The notes beneath the pieces are model-generated. The model ran no database searches, was not told where the DNA came from, and was given only the letters and a program-made list of their open reading frames with translations. Below, in pieces: positions 48,068-61,200 of a stretch of 64,000 bases of DNA. The stretch's first letter is position 1; every line of letters begins with the position of its first letter. Origin of the DNA: Owenia fusiformis (Eukaryota > Annelida > Polychaeta > Sabellida > Oweniidae). The stretch covers positions 31,323,248-31,387,247 of the forward strand of contig CAIIXF020000003.1 of NCBI GenBank assembly GCA_903813345.2, read 5' to 3'. Made by a program: the position numbers and the translations under genes.

Positions 48068-51000
48068 CTAATTCGCATTCACTGCACCGGGTTGCTGAGG
48101 GATTAAAGAAGAGAAAAATGTGACGAAGAAATTAAATGCCACTTTTATAACACCAGGCTGGGCCGGAAGGGGAGGCTCAGCTGGTTCAACATTTTCAGTA
48201 ATGTCATTTTCATTGTCATTGTTTTCATCATTCCCAGCATTGTTATCATTTTGTTGCTGTTGTTGTTGTCCGTTGTTGTTGTTCCTTTGGGGGGCTGGCT
48301 CTCTCCTATTCAGTCTAAAGAAACCAGTGTTGTAGCTGAAATCGAACACAGGGACATGATAAACACAGTAGAATCAACTATGTTGAGATAATATATTAAA
48401 TAATTATTTGAATGTCCCAACAGATGCTGTGAGATGAACTGTTACGATGAATTCATGTGCTGAACAGTATTTTTATTAGCATTTGTTGTACTGATTTTTT
48501 ACTTAAAAAATTATCTTTTAATCTTAAGTAACTTGATGTATTCTTTTGTTCTGTAATGTTATGTAACATTAGGTGTTACTGTACAATATACTTTCTAAAG
48601 CTCCAAACACATTTATTGTTGTTTCATATGATTTAATATGATAGGGCTATTGACTTACATGTATAACAGGAAGATCACGGTGAACACTATCATAAACCTA
48701 TGCAATGTAGAATAAAAGTAGAGAATACTGAGTAGCACTCCAAATCTTATAAAAGTATAACTCCAGTCGAGCCAGTCCCTATTACGTTCATCCTCATCAT
48801 CGAAATCCTGGCCACCTTGTGCATTCATGCGGATATTCTGGTCCTGATTGGCTGCTTGGTTTGGCTGTTCTGCCTCCTGATTGGCTGGCTGTTCAACAAT
48901 GGGGGTATCAGGAGTGAAGCCAGCAGGCATTTGCTGACCCATCTGCTGATAGCTGGAAAATAAGTTGATATAATCAATCAAAAAATAATAATAGCAGTTT
49001 TTTTCATACTATATAAAAGACCCTTTGATATCTATGAGGCCTTATGGGCTGGGTCTAAATCTAAATGTTTTTTAAGTGAAACTAACTTAAAAAAGACTCA
49101 AACATGCTACTCCTTAAACAGTATCAACATTGAAGCTTTTTATCCTCGAACATTCATGAAATATGACACATTCCATTTAGAAAGGATAGACAATGAAATA
49201 TGACATGGAATATGACACATTCCATTTAGAAAGGATAGACAATGAAATATGACACATTCCATTTAGAAAGGATAGACAATGAAATATGACACGAAATATG
49301 ACACATTCCATTTAGAGAGGATACACATTCCATTTAGAAAGGATAGACAATGAAATATGACACATTCCATTTAGAAAGGATAGACAATAAAATATGACAC
49401 ATTCCATTTAGAAAGGATAGACACACAGTGATAAAGATCACCCTTCAAAGAGCAAAATGACTGCCATGTAATGATCACCAATCTTCCTGTCAGCACAGAA
49501 TGACAGACATAGTGAAATTTGCCTATGAAATCCTTTAGCAAGTACAAATCCTTTAAGATATGCATGACACCCAAAAACATAACCATAATGAACTTACTAA
49601 TGCATGTACTGCTGCATTTGTTGAGCGTACATGTGCTGCATATACATCCATTGTTCTGGTGTGTAAGAATGTTGGTACATTGAGTTGTAATAATTGCTGT
49701 AGATGTCCTGGGCACTGAAATCAACAAATTTAATTTATTTGACTGTTAATATGCACTGATCCCTTAAGTAATCAGAAAACAGACGGTATTATTGGAAATG
49801 ATCAAATGGCAACAACCAGCAGAATTCCTCAGGTAATTTTTGTTATTGTTTTCAAAACAAATAGAGATAATTGCTGCTAATGAAACCATTCTTTTAAAAA
49901 AATGTGGATATTTTAGACAGTTGTGCACCTTGCATTTATTAGTCCAAATGATTACAATGAGAATTTTACACTATTCAAATATAAGAAATATTTTAGAAAT
50001 AATAAATAATAAACAGAATTTCAATCAGCTGACTTCACTACTTTTTAAAACATTGATTTTCTTCTATCAGAAACATTTTTGATGATTGAAATTGCAATGT
50101 TTGTCAATAAGTATCATTTTATATACCCATGTGGGAAGGGACTGTGTTGAGGTTGGGGTTGGGGTGGCTGAGTTCCTCTGTGCCGAAGACCATCAGGAGT
50201 TGTTTCTGTGGGGGTAGCAGGTACAGGTGCTGGGGGAGTCACATCTCTAGGTATAGTCTATAATGTAAAGATTAACATGTTATGGGTTGAGTAAATGTAA
50301 CTGCATCGTCTATTTTGATAGTCAAGGACATTTTTAACTTCTTAAAGTGAACCATAACAAAATATACTTTTAAAGGACAAGAATGCTTTTGGTATCAGAG
50401 TGTTTTAAAACTTTGTCGATGCAGCATTTATTTTTTTCCTTGCAGTGAATATACTCAGATGGCATCTTTCGAAGACATTCAGTTTAAATGCTCTTCAACT
50501 TAAATACATGTATTTTATTGAACAAGATCATGTTAAAATGAAAGCAATGAAAAACGTACCTGTGGTTGTGTGTTGCTATGGTTACCATTGTTGCTAGAGG
50601 CATCAGACTGCTGAGAACACACCAAGTGTACAGTGTGAGACAAAATCTCAGTATCATCCTAAACAGAAATGGTACTTGTATATAATAAACATTGAGGAAT
50701 TGGGACACAGTGATTTAATATTTGTAAGGAAACGAAATTTATATTAAAATAGGACTGAAATTACGAAACAATTCAGCAAATAATTCTCTAGAGTGCTGCC
50801 AGCAGATGACGTAAAACAGATAGATGGTATAAAATTCAATGAATTAGTAATAAAATTCATTACATCAACATGACAATGCAAACATTACTTCAAAATATCA
50901 GAAATTGATTATATATGGACAATTCCAAAACCACTCAAATTTTGTTTTGCGAAAGCAGTATTAAAATGAGAAAATTTGAGATCAGGGACTAATGAGGTGT

Positions 51001-53231
51001 ATTTAACTCCATATTTACACATTATCCAACAATTCGCTTGACCTGACACCTATAATAAGCCACCAAGGGCATCATATAAGTATGTAATTCATTTACAATA
51101 AACCATATGGTAGACTCCCATGCTATTCTGCATGAACTTACTCCAGTAATGACAGGAACAAAAACATAAATTACACAAATAACAATGTTTTACATCTATC
51201 ATTAATATTTTCATTTCATATTGATCTGTATAAGTGATTTCCCATGTTGTTTTGTGACACGGCTTGTTTTTTAATCTGAACAATTACTAAGTTGCAATAT
51301 TTATCAAAACTATTAATTTTATCCAACAGATGATGGTAGGAAGCTTAGAACTGTAAGAGAAACCTTTTTCTATATTGTATCATTGAATAATTATTTTGCA
51401 AAATACAGGACTTAACTGCATTTCATTAGAATATCTGAATAATAGGTAAAACAAATGAAACAAGAGTCAAAATTGTTTAAAATTATCAAAATTATGATAA
51501 TAATATTCAGAATAATAATAACAACTAAACAAACATTCCTCAAAACAACAGGCAGTCTTTAAACAACCAGAACAAAAAAGAAAAAATGCCTGTTTTCCAT
51601 TCTGTTCATATCATCTCTCTCACTTTGTATCGCAGAAGGACAGAGATGGAGAAGGTTTAGCTTACATAACAACAATCCCTGTTTCTAATGAAACCCCATG
51701 TTAAACTTCTAAACAACTAACCTGTCTCAGTACATCTTTCAGCACCAGTTGGTCAGTGAGCAACTTCCCAGAGTAGATCAACCTCTGCTGGTTATGTTTC
51801 TATGTAAACAGAAATAAATTCTTATGCTATTTTCATATTTCATAGAGTTTATTACATTGTACACAGGAAAAAAATTGAAAAATGAGTGTAACACATTACA
51901 GTATTTTACTTTAAGGTTTTACATTTACCAATTCTCGAAATCGTTGTTCCCTCTTCAAAAGAGGAGACACGAAAATCTTTCCTTATAAGGTCAAAATATT
52001 TCCCATGATGCAGTTCGCGGAGGAACAAATTTATACTTCCTTGTTCTCCCTCATAGGTTTAACATGGGGATTTTCACACCTATTTTTCAAACGATATATT
52101 CGTTCATATTCCTGTACGAGAGTACAGAAAAAATTGTTAGAAACGATTGGTCTCTTATTAGTCTTAATATAACAGCTATTTTTCTCATTGTATTGATTCA
52201 TAGCGTGGTGAAAACGATGATTGAAAAGTGAGAAAATATTCCGGAAGAGAAGGTCACGTGATCAGTTGACTAGTCGCCATTTTGGAAAAAACAATTCCAT
52301 TCGACTTTCAATACTTTCCTGCCAATCTTACCGCACTACAAACTGCTACATCGATGCAACAACTGAATAAAAGTATTGATCTTCAAATTACATTATAGAG
52401 TTACGTTGAAAATCCACAAACAACTGAGCAGTAGACCAAAGAAGATGCGTCGCTTTTATCTAGGTCAATCTGTTCAGTGGTCCGAAAGCAAATCTATAAT
52501 ACTCGTTTCCGAATTTTGTTGGTCATTGTACAATCTTTTATTGATTAAACTCGGTATACTCACGATTAAAGCAATGACAACGAAGAATACTTCCGATGGT
52601 GTCATTGTTTTATTTAGTGTGCGGGTGTAAAAACAAAATTGCGTAATTAGTTTGATTTAGAACTTTCGGGTCACGCAAATAGCTACGCGAAATGCATAGT
52701 GGGAAAATATTGACCAATCAAATGTTGTCCTTTTTGAGTGCTTTTTCAGTACCTATTTGCCAACGTTCTGATTCAAAGAGCAAACTGCGAAAGGGAGAAT
52801 TGCTTTGGATGGGATTCCATTTCATAATAAATGCCAATCAATCTGATATCAAATTCGAAACTATTGCACACTATACATTGAGTGCCTACCCAACCCCAGT
52901 AGTAAAATATAAACAAACTGTGTTTCATAAAATATTGAATATCAGGTAAAATACTTTATATAAGACTCAATCTTCTTATCTTAATAGCAATAAGAGTAGA
53001 AGTTATCAGATATTGTATGGCTTCTTCAGATGAAATAATGATTTTGTTACAATAGTACTCTAGGCCCTAGTATTATTTATATTCACTTACTGGTTTACTG
53101 GGGTAGACGTCCTCTAAATGTTGCTTTAGTTTCCTTATAGTCCACTCTAGTTCACACTCCACCGTCTGGTCTGCTATCTTCTGGTTTGGGGCCTTAACCA
53201 CCAGAGTTACTGGCATGTTCAATAAGTCCAT
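48068..53231 (-). CDS. HERPUD: HERPUD, homocysteine-responsive ER ubiquitin-like-domain protein
   Basis: Seven exons in coding order: 53231-53091, 51799-51722, 50658-50560, 50257-50127, 49714-49598, 48952-48659 and 48335-48068, giving 375 residues with consistent phases. Residues 1-85 are a ubiquitin-like domain (VTLVVKAPNQ, YSGKLLTDQLVLKDVL, TVHLVC). DGLRHRG and a Tyr/Met/Gln-rich middle follow, then the family signature RMNAQGG...NRDWLDWSY, a hydrophobic hairpin (FGVLLSILYFYSTLHRFMIV onward) that anchors the protein in the ER membrane, a Gln/Asn-rich tail, and the closing FFSSLIPQQPGAVNAN. Known HERPUD proteins are induced by the unfolded-protein response and help assemble the HRD1 complex for ER-associated degradation. 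One gene here may correspond to both vertebrate HERPUD1 and HERPUD2. Faces CHMP1 tail to tail. Confidence 0.93.
49150..49425. repeat. 37-bp minisatellite in HERPUD intron
   Basis: About seven tandem copies, some partial, of a unit containing GACACATTCCATTTAGAAAG and GATAGACAATGAAATAT. It lies between exons 49598-49714 and 48659-48952. Confidence 0.9.
50659..51721. other. HERPUD intron 2, nothing recognised
   Basis: AT-rich intron between the exons ending at 51722 and starting at 50658. No embedded gene or repeat seen. Confidence 0.6.
51800..53090. other. HERPUD intron 1
   Basis: The only feature is a patch near 52200-52700 with slightly higher GC and several short open frames of no recognisable family. 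A promoter-like CACGTGATC lies at about 52257. It might hold an alternative first exon; I cannot support one. Confidence 0.4.
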
Positions 53232-53549
53232 AGCTGCCAATTGTGAACAACTTGTAGGTTTGTTCCTTGTAGTATGAAGTAATCCTAAAGTTGTGGCTTC
53301 TCTAATTGGTTATTAAATGGATAATTTTGGTATTTCTCAAGATGGTTGAATTCCTTTTGTTGAATATTATCCTGGCTATTACTAAGACTTGAGGTACCTG
53401 GAAAAATATATCAAACACTTTATGTTTTGAAAACATGCTTTGATTGTTCTGATCACAGAAGCAGCTGATAACTTACAGACTTTCACAAACAGTCTATGGA
53501 GATGTAAGGAACATTTGGAGATATAAAGTAAACAGTATTTCAGTTTCTG

Positions 53550-53690
53550 CCGTCACAGTTAGGACAGGGAGGCAATATGGTCCATGTACATGTAGGTACT
53601 TGTCGGGCAAATACTGCATGCACTGAGTGTCCAACAACTACCTACATGGACAACATTGCCTCTTTGCCCTCTACTAAACAACCCGTACTG
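53550..53690. repeat. Short inverted repeat upstream of HERPUD
   Basis: GAGGCAATATGGTCCATGTA and, on the other arm, the near-complement ending TTGCCTC, separated by about 70 bp. Rest of 53232-54542 is plain AT-rich sequence, probably including the HERPUD promoter. Confidence 0.55.
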
Positions 53691-54542
53691 TGAAAAAGGC
53701 TTGATTTATTTTGTACAATAAACACTAACGCAAGCACTATTTACTAACATGTTTCCAACATTAAAGAAATCCTTGATTTTCAATCATTTGGCAGTTTCAG
53801 TTTGCTCCAGAGTTGGCCATGACCTCTTTAAATTATAACATTGGCTAAAAGAAAGGCCTTCACGACTCGAATCCATGTTCATGAAATAATATCTAGAACC
53901 GCAGACCGAGAAATCCCGGGCGAGAAGTGGTAGGGGTCTTAGACTGTATCCTTCGTCCTATCCTATTGTAAAATGTGGTGTTGTATAAATGTTACAAATA
54001 AGTTTGTTTAATGATAAAATGATTACCTTATAAAGAACTTACAATATTATTTTTTCGTATATTGTCCTCTTACTGAAGATATTCATAAAATGTACAGACG
54101 CTTCTTGTGGCGAAGCCATTGATTAGGTCAAGCCATTTTGGCAATGCCAATTCTCACGATAAACGAGATTTAGCCAGTGACGTCAGTCTATTTGTAAACA
54201 AATAACACGTGGAGCGGATGGAGCAACATTACGGAAGCGTATTGATAAATTCCATTTGTGCAGGAATTTATTAGATCTAGTCATTTATTATCATTATCCC
54301 GATTAATTTTCTTCATTTATAGTAAATAGAGCGGAAATATTCATGAAGAAGGCCGAGGTAATCAAGTGGTCATGTGTTGTCAAAGTTCAAAAAATTTGCA
54401 TATCTCGTTTGGATCTCGTGAACTCAAACGTCCTTGACATTGATTTCACGATCTACTTATGAACACATCCTGAAGTTTTGGTGAGTCTGAACATTTCATT
54501 ATTTTATATCAACTTGTACCCGCCTTATACAAATCGAAGTGT

Positions 54543-56333
54543 CTGGAGTACCTTAAAATTTAAGGCTCTTTAGCCAAAATGCTAAAGAGCCTTAAAATTT
54601 AAGGCTATTTAGCTGTGAACATAGTGTTTTGGCTAGAGAGCCTTTGTGTTTATAATCCGTGTTTATATTGTTTTTTATTGAAGTTTTCGTCATCTAAACA
54701 ATAAAACAACACTCTCGAAAGTTTTTCAACCCAGAACGATGATTCAGAATGCCACTTAAAAATTTCACACATGTATATCAGTATAGAGTTGTAAAAATTT
54801 AGTCTCATCATGGAAAAACACTCTGGTATAGTGGTTAGGGTGCTCGCTTTCCACTTCTGCGGCGTGGGTTCGATTCCCCGATGGAGCACTTTTTATTTTG
54901 AATAACAAGCCGGAAGTTTGTTCTCCGCCCGGTTCTCTGATGTCCGGAAATTATGTACACAATTTTTTCTAGAATTCTTGGGCTTGCTCCATCGCTCAAT
55001 CATCAATGTTTAATGAAATTAATCACTTGTATCGGCTTTGCTATCACGAGAATACAGGGAATCCCATTTTAAGATGGCAAAAAGTATGATGAAGACCTGG
55101 GGATGAAAAGGGATCTCGTTTCTTCTAGATCAGCACATCTTGACGCAGTTTATCGTGAATGCAGGGTCATCACAGAATACACTTCCAAATGATGTGTATA
55201 TTCCCGACAGGGTAGTGAATTACCTACATAGAAACAGAGGGGGATCTGTTTGTGTGCGAATGCTTATAATGGGTGGTTAGTGAAAGGTGTGTCATACAGC
55301 CCAAAATATAAACTATAAGAATGGTATTCAATTATTCATTATTAACAAAGTACTTTTTTAGCTCTCTTTTCATGATGGGAACACTTCGAGAAGATTGAAT
55401 CTTGTTTGGTAATTGATTCCAAATTGTTGGTGCTGCGAAAGTTAACATTGAAATGCCATATTTACAGTACAAGAGGTGAACTGTCGAGGAAACAGCGGCT
55501 TATGCAAGACAACAACAACATTTTTATCCTAGCCTCCAATCCATCAATAAATATACATCAAAATCTTTACTAAACGGACGTTGCGATTTATAGTGGATAA
55601 AATGGTAAAAATAACATTTTTCTGGCTATACGTGATTGCCTGGTCTTACACCTTCTCTGGTGAACCAGAGACATATATTTTCGATATATGATGAACATCA
55701 AACAATTAACAAACATTTACTTGTCAAAATCGATGTTTGAAACTTTAAAAAGCCAAATTTAGACTGGGGATTGAAAAGGTTCTTTTATTTCTCTCGGTAG
55801 ACCGGAAGTAAATTCATGAGTCGAGCAAAAAGTGATAATGTTTTTTTATGAAGTGGGGAAGTCAAAACAGTACTAATAGAAGTCATAGTAAGCATTAGAA
55901 GATCATTTAAAACCATTCAAATCGACGGCAAAGTTAGTTGAAATGACTGAAATCTTTATATGTTATCTTCTTCATCTTCGCGGACCTCAGAGAAGTCACT
56001 TCCGGTTTAATAATCAGTGATTTTATCGAGCAAAAAATTTTCTTTTTGAATTTGTCCGATATCTGCTAATATGGTATGTATATTTGTGCTGATTGTTAAA
56101 TTACAAAATAGGTTGGGTATAGAATATGTCAAAATCGTTTGATCTTGTCCCAGAAGCAATATTTCGTCATTTCTGTCGCCTGGAATTCCTTTAAGGCTCT
56201 CTAGCAGAATTGGCTATCAAAATGCTAAAGAGCCTTAAACTTTAAGGCTCTTTAGCCCAAATGCTAAAGAACCTTAAAATTTAAGGCTCTTTAGCATTTT
56301 GGCTAAAGAGCCTTAAATTTTAAGGCTCTCCAG
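54543..56333. mobile_element. 1.8-kb element with complex palindromic ends
   Basis: Both ends carry CTGGAG, then TTAAAATTTAAGGCTCTTTA, then GCCAAAATGCTAAAGAGCC in inverted orientation (54543-54612; 56194-56333). The repeats are themselves palindromes, so the ends fold into cruciform-like structures. The right end holds about three stacked units. A tRNA-derived sequence lies inside. No transposase seen; no clear target duplication. Confidence 0.6.
54818..54894 (+). repeat. tRNA-derived SINE head with Pol III terminator
   Basis: TGGTATAGTGGTTAGGG (A-box) and GGGTTCGATTCCCCG (B-box) are at tRNA spacing, with CGCTTTCCACTTCTGCGGCG between, and T5 follows at 54890. The acceptor strands do not pair, so this is not a working tRNA. 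It resembles the tRNA part of metazoan SINEs. Confidence 0.6.
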
Positions 56334-56710
56334 GCGCGGCCTATACAAATATTTTTGCTTCTAGTTTAAGATGAACATCTCTTCAACATATTCACCAATT
56401 TTCAAGGTGAACATTCTTGTAATAAACGAGAAATTAATGTGCAAAAAATATCACCGCGATTTCCACAGGAAATATATCAATCATAACAGACCGAATATTA
56501 TATTCGGTCTGTTGGATACATACTAGTAGGGGTCTAGGAAATCTGAGCTGAACAAAAGAAACAGATATCATCATCATCATCATAGTACACGATTCAATCA
56601 TTTACTGATTACTACATCGCGGGTTAGTATGCATAGTAAAAGATAAAAACAGTGTTAGAGTAAAAGGTAAAGTTAAAATCGGTTTAAAAACAGTTACACA
56701 ACAGTAAGAG

Positions 56711-57988
56711 TTAAGGAATGGGGTTTTGGTAGTAAGAACCCAGCGTGGTTTTAAAGCCTTCTAATGTTCCCGCTGTCACTATTGATTCTGGAAGTGAGTT
56801 CCATTCCCTGATTGTATTTGGGAAGAAAGACTGCAAAGTGACATCTTTGTTGTATCTGTGGCGGACAAAGGCTTGGCTGTTAGTTACTTGTAATCGTCTG
56901 GGTCTATTGTGGGAGGGGGGTTCAAGATATTGGTCCTTGGGAATTCCAACTAGGCTATTGTTGATTTTATAGAGCATGGTGAGCCGTTGTTGTTGTCTTC
57001 TCTGCTCCAGAGACTCCCATTGTAGCTTGGACAGCATAGCACCGACAGAGCTAACACGGTTGAAGTCATTCATGACATACCGTGCTGCTCTTCGCTGGGT
57101 CATCTCCAGAGCTTGTTTTTGGGTTGATGTGTAAGGGTCCCAGACACAGCCTGCATATTCAAGCCTTGGTCTAATCAGGGTGAAATATGCAGTCTGCTTA
57201 GTATGTTGAGGAGCTTTCCATAAATGACGTCTCAGCATGCCAAGGAGCTGGTTACTCTTGGTTATGGATTTAGCAATATGCTGGTTCCACTTAAGGTCTG
57301 CCTGCACTGTAACACCAAGATATTCTGCAGACGATACCTGTTTAAGGGCATGTCCCTGCATGTTGTAGATGGAGACAGCCGGTGTTCGTCTTCCAGTTGC
57401 CGACAGCACAGTGCACTTGTCTGGGTGGAATTGCATCAGCCATTGATTTTCCCAGGCTACTGCAGCATTAAGGTCTTCTTGTAGTAATGCTGCATCGAGT
57501 GGTGAATCAACTTGTCTGTAAATTATGCTGTCATCTGCAAAAAGCCTCAAGGTACTATGTTGCAGGACATCAGGTAAGTCGTTAATGTAAATGAGGAAGA
57601 GGATCGGACCGAGGACAGTCCCCTGGGGGACTCCTGATGTTACAGCTGCCTCATCCGATGTCACTCCATCTACACTAACTCTTTGGGTTCTTGCTTGCAG
57701 GAAGTCTTTGATCCAGTAGTTGGCCTGACCTCTGATACCGTAGTATTGGAGTTTGTAAAGCAAGATATCTTTGGCAGTTGAAATATTGCAATCAAACACT
57801 GCTATTCTAATGTTCTCAAGTAAATACAAATTAAAGTATGCTTTATGGTGCTTCTGAATATACAGACCATTGATAAGCTGCTGTCCTTGAAAAATTTCAG
57901 ACTTATTGAAAATTTCATCATTATCAAACGATCCTTTTCGTGGTAAATAGGAAATAGTTAAATTATATGAAGCTTTATCTAGATGCAT
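56711..57988 (-). pseudogene. 5'-truncated LINE reverse-transcriptase fragment, chimeric N-terminus
   Basis: A 425-codon open frame. From about residue 72 it is a reverse transcriptase: LQYYGIRGQANYWIKDFLQ, SGVPQGTVLGPILFLIYIND, FADDSIIY, then a typical C-terminal thumb/connection ending GSYYQNPIP. Everything upstream of the palm start, including endonuclease, is absent. The first 70 residues (YLPRKGSFDNDEIFNKSEIF and so on) are not part of any reverse transcriptase I know and probably come from sequence at the insertion site. It is less related to the other two LINEs here. Probably dead. Confidence 0.75.
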
Positions 57989-58233
57989 CGATACTTACTT
58001 TAATAAACAGACACGTACTCTTTACTGAATATTCTAAATTTAACGGTATAAATGGAATAAAACGAGAGAAATTTTACCTACTTTTGCCTTCCTGTTCTAT
58101 GTTTTGATGACGTCATGTCGGAATATTAGGCGACTGCTGATTGGCTGAAATTCAACTTTACCAGAAAGGTGTACTCGAAGTGAAAAGTTATATTTTAAAA
58201 ATCATCACAGTATTTTTGTTATTCCCAGCTAAA

Positions 58234-61200
58234 ATGTCCGATTCAGAGGATGACTATTGTTCAAGTGATGATGCAGATTATGTACCATCAGGTAGGCTAT
58301 TCATAATTGCAACCATTCAAAGGATGATTGAGTAAACATCGATCTAAAACGTTTGCATGACAAAACAACTCTATTATCGCCCACGTAAGAATTTTATTTT
58401 TTGGTGTATTTTTATGTTTTTAGGTAGTGTTACCTTAAGGCGACGCTATATTAAATAATAAGTACAAAAAATGACTGCCATATTTTTTTGATAAAGACAC
58501 ATGTTTTTAAAATCTGTTTACCTTGTATATGAATTGTATACTATCTTGACTAATGAAACATGTCAAAGTTAACATCACACATAAACGCATTTTTCCAAAC
58601 TATGAATTGGAGGTGCATGGATCCCCAAAGCTAGCATGAAGAGTGCGAAGTGAGGCTAATTTTTGAAAGTTTCAAGGAGTAGCCTTGCAACAGTCACACA
58701 TTTGCAAGAGTCTAAAATTTCCACAAATCATCTTACCTTTCCCAGGAACAACGAAGGAGCATGAAAATGTGCACTTCTTGCATTGTTAGAGTATAATAAA
58801 CCTCAAACCATTGTAAATTCCAAATATTTCATGTCCACATTTTGTTTGCCGGAACTACTTCTAGACTTCCTGATTAATCCTCATGCAAGTTTTGTGACTA
58901 CACCAAGTGGCATGGATTATCACTTGTATGTTTTATCTATTAAAGTGTAATTATCATGATAGATACATGATAGAGGCTTTATGAATGATAAACAATGGAA
59001 ACATGAATGAAGATAACTCTGGACTAAAAAATAGTTCCAGGAAACAAAATGGTGGACATGAAATATTTAGAATTCACAATGGTTTGAGCTTTATTATACT
59101 CTAACAATGCAAGAAGTACACATTTTCGTGCTCGTTCGTTGTTCCTTGGTAAGGTAAGATGATTTGTGGAAATTTTAGACTCTTGCAAATGTGTGACTGT
59201 TGCAAGGCTACTCCTTGAAACTTTCAAAAATTAGCCTCACTTCGCACTCTTCATGCTAGCTTTGGGGATTCATGCACCTCCAATTCATAGTTTGGAAAAA
59301 TGCGTTTATGTGTGATGTTAACTTTGACATGTTTCATTAGTCAAGATACACAATTCATATACAAGGTAAACAGATTTTAAAAACATGTGTCTTTATCAAA
59401 AAAATATGGCAGTCATTTTTTGTACTTTTTATTTAATATAGCGTCGCCTTAAGCTTATACTATATCAAAAACGTGCATTAATCTTAAACCTGCTGTTACT
59501 ATTGATACTAATATAACAAAATTTATTTTTGTAATAAACTGGAGAATTTGGAGCTGAGAGATCCATAAACGTCCAATGCTTAGGTGATTGGTATTAGCTG
59601 ATTTCAAGGAGGATTGGCTCCCAGAGTGCAACATCGATCTTCTGTCCCATATACGGGAAAGTTCGATTGTCGTGATATAAAATGTGAATTCAAACAGCCG
59701 CCATTTTGTTCACTTCAACATTTGAACCATGAATTTTGGTCTTATTTCTAAACGAAAAATTCCAAAACTCACTAGAAATTATTGAGATATTGGTTCAAAT
59801 CATGTTTATTTTGAATTTATAGTCAGTTATGATTTAAGAAAATAATGACATTACGACGTTTTCATTGTTGGAAAATATTGAGTTTCGATCCTGGGAGCCA
59901 ATCCTCTTTGAGTTGATTTGTAATAATGACTATGATAGGAGAGAAAAGTTTATTAAAAAAAGACATCCATTCCTGTCAAGAAATTTAAGCCCGAAAATGG
60001 GAATTTATTGCGATTGAATTAAGGTGGGTTCCTCATTAAATACACTGGACGAAACGTTCTGAAAATTGTTAAAAATAGGGGTCATTGTAACAGCTCCCAC
60101 TCCATCAATATTTTATCAATTTCTGTTTTGGACGACTACTCCAAATGTGTAAGTAAAAATCAGTGTTATATATACACAGCAACATGCTGTATTAAAGCTT
60201 TGAAAAGAAAAAATCACTTTAATAGTTACATACAACCTTTAAGTTTTCATTGGTTCGTATTCTTTTCACCAGATGGCGAAGCTGTCAGTGAGGAAGAGGG
60301 AAGCGGGGATGATGAGAATTTGGATGCTGGTGACAAAGCAGATCCCAAGAAAGGGAAGAAAAGAAAAAAAGATGATAAAATGTTTTCAAGGTAATTTTTT
60401 CTTGTTTCTGCTAAATGTTAACAGACTTAGCTTTCATTTCATTAGAATATCCATGGTATTACATGTATATATAACATTTCAGGGTGGTAAAAAAATGGCA
60501 ACCCTGTATTTCCGTCATATCTTTGTCATCTTATAGGATCAATCCCTGATATTTTACACACTTGTACATCGTACATCTTATCAGCCTATCAAATTTCATG
60601 ACCATCAGACTGATAATCACAATGTTTCAGGACTTTAAACAACATGCCCAGGTGTGGCCATCATCGCACTTAGGCAAACGTGCACAAGTTGTCTATGATC
60701 CAACTGAAATCCTCACAATTATGATCTCCTTTTTGAGGTTTATAATTGTCCTTGGGTCATTTTTGTACACTTACATGTTATGTAATCTTTGGCATATCCC
60801 ACAGGTTGAAGTCGGGTATGAACATTTTGGATGACGGGTGCAGGTTTGCCTACAGTGCATTATTGTCCTCTGAAGCATGTTGTTAGTGCTGTTACATTGT
60901 ATCTATTAGTGGTCGTGAAATATTTTGGTCTGGTTGGAGATTGAATGATGTACACATGTACCAAATATCATGGAGTATTTTTCTAAAATGACAAAGATAT
61001 GAGGAAAATTGTGGCAGGGTTGCTGTTTTATTTAACCACCCTGTACCATAATTAGAGATAAGTTAAAGAAAATAAAAGGGCTAAAGATGAGTGGAGAGTA
61101 AGTTTTGAAATTTTTTTTCACTTAACTGTATTTTTTGCTCTCATCATTCCACTCCATGCCTTGATTTTACATATAAAATGTGAAACAAAACAACATCGCA

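Noticed and set aside
52376-52949. Two short frames in HERPUD intron 1
   Set aside because: No recognisable family and no paired splice sites that would join them to a gene.
54818-54890. Functional tRNA gene
   Set aside because: A- and B-boxes are good, but the acceptor strands do not pair and the anticodon arm is poor. A SINE head fits better.
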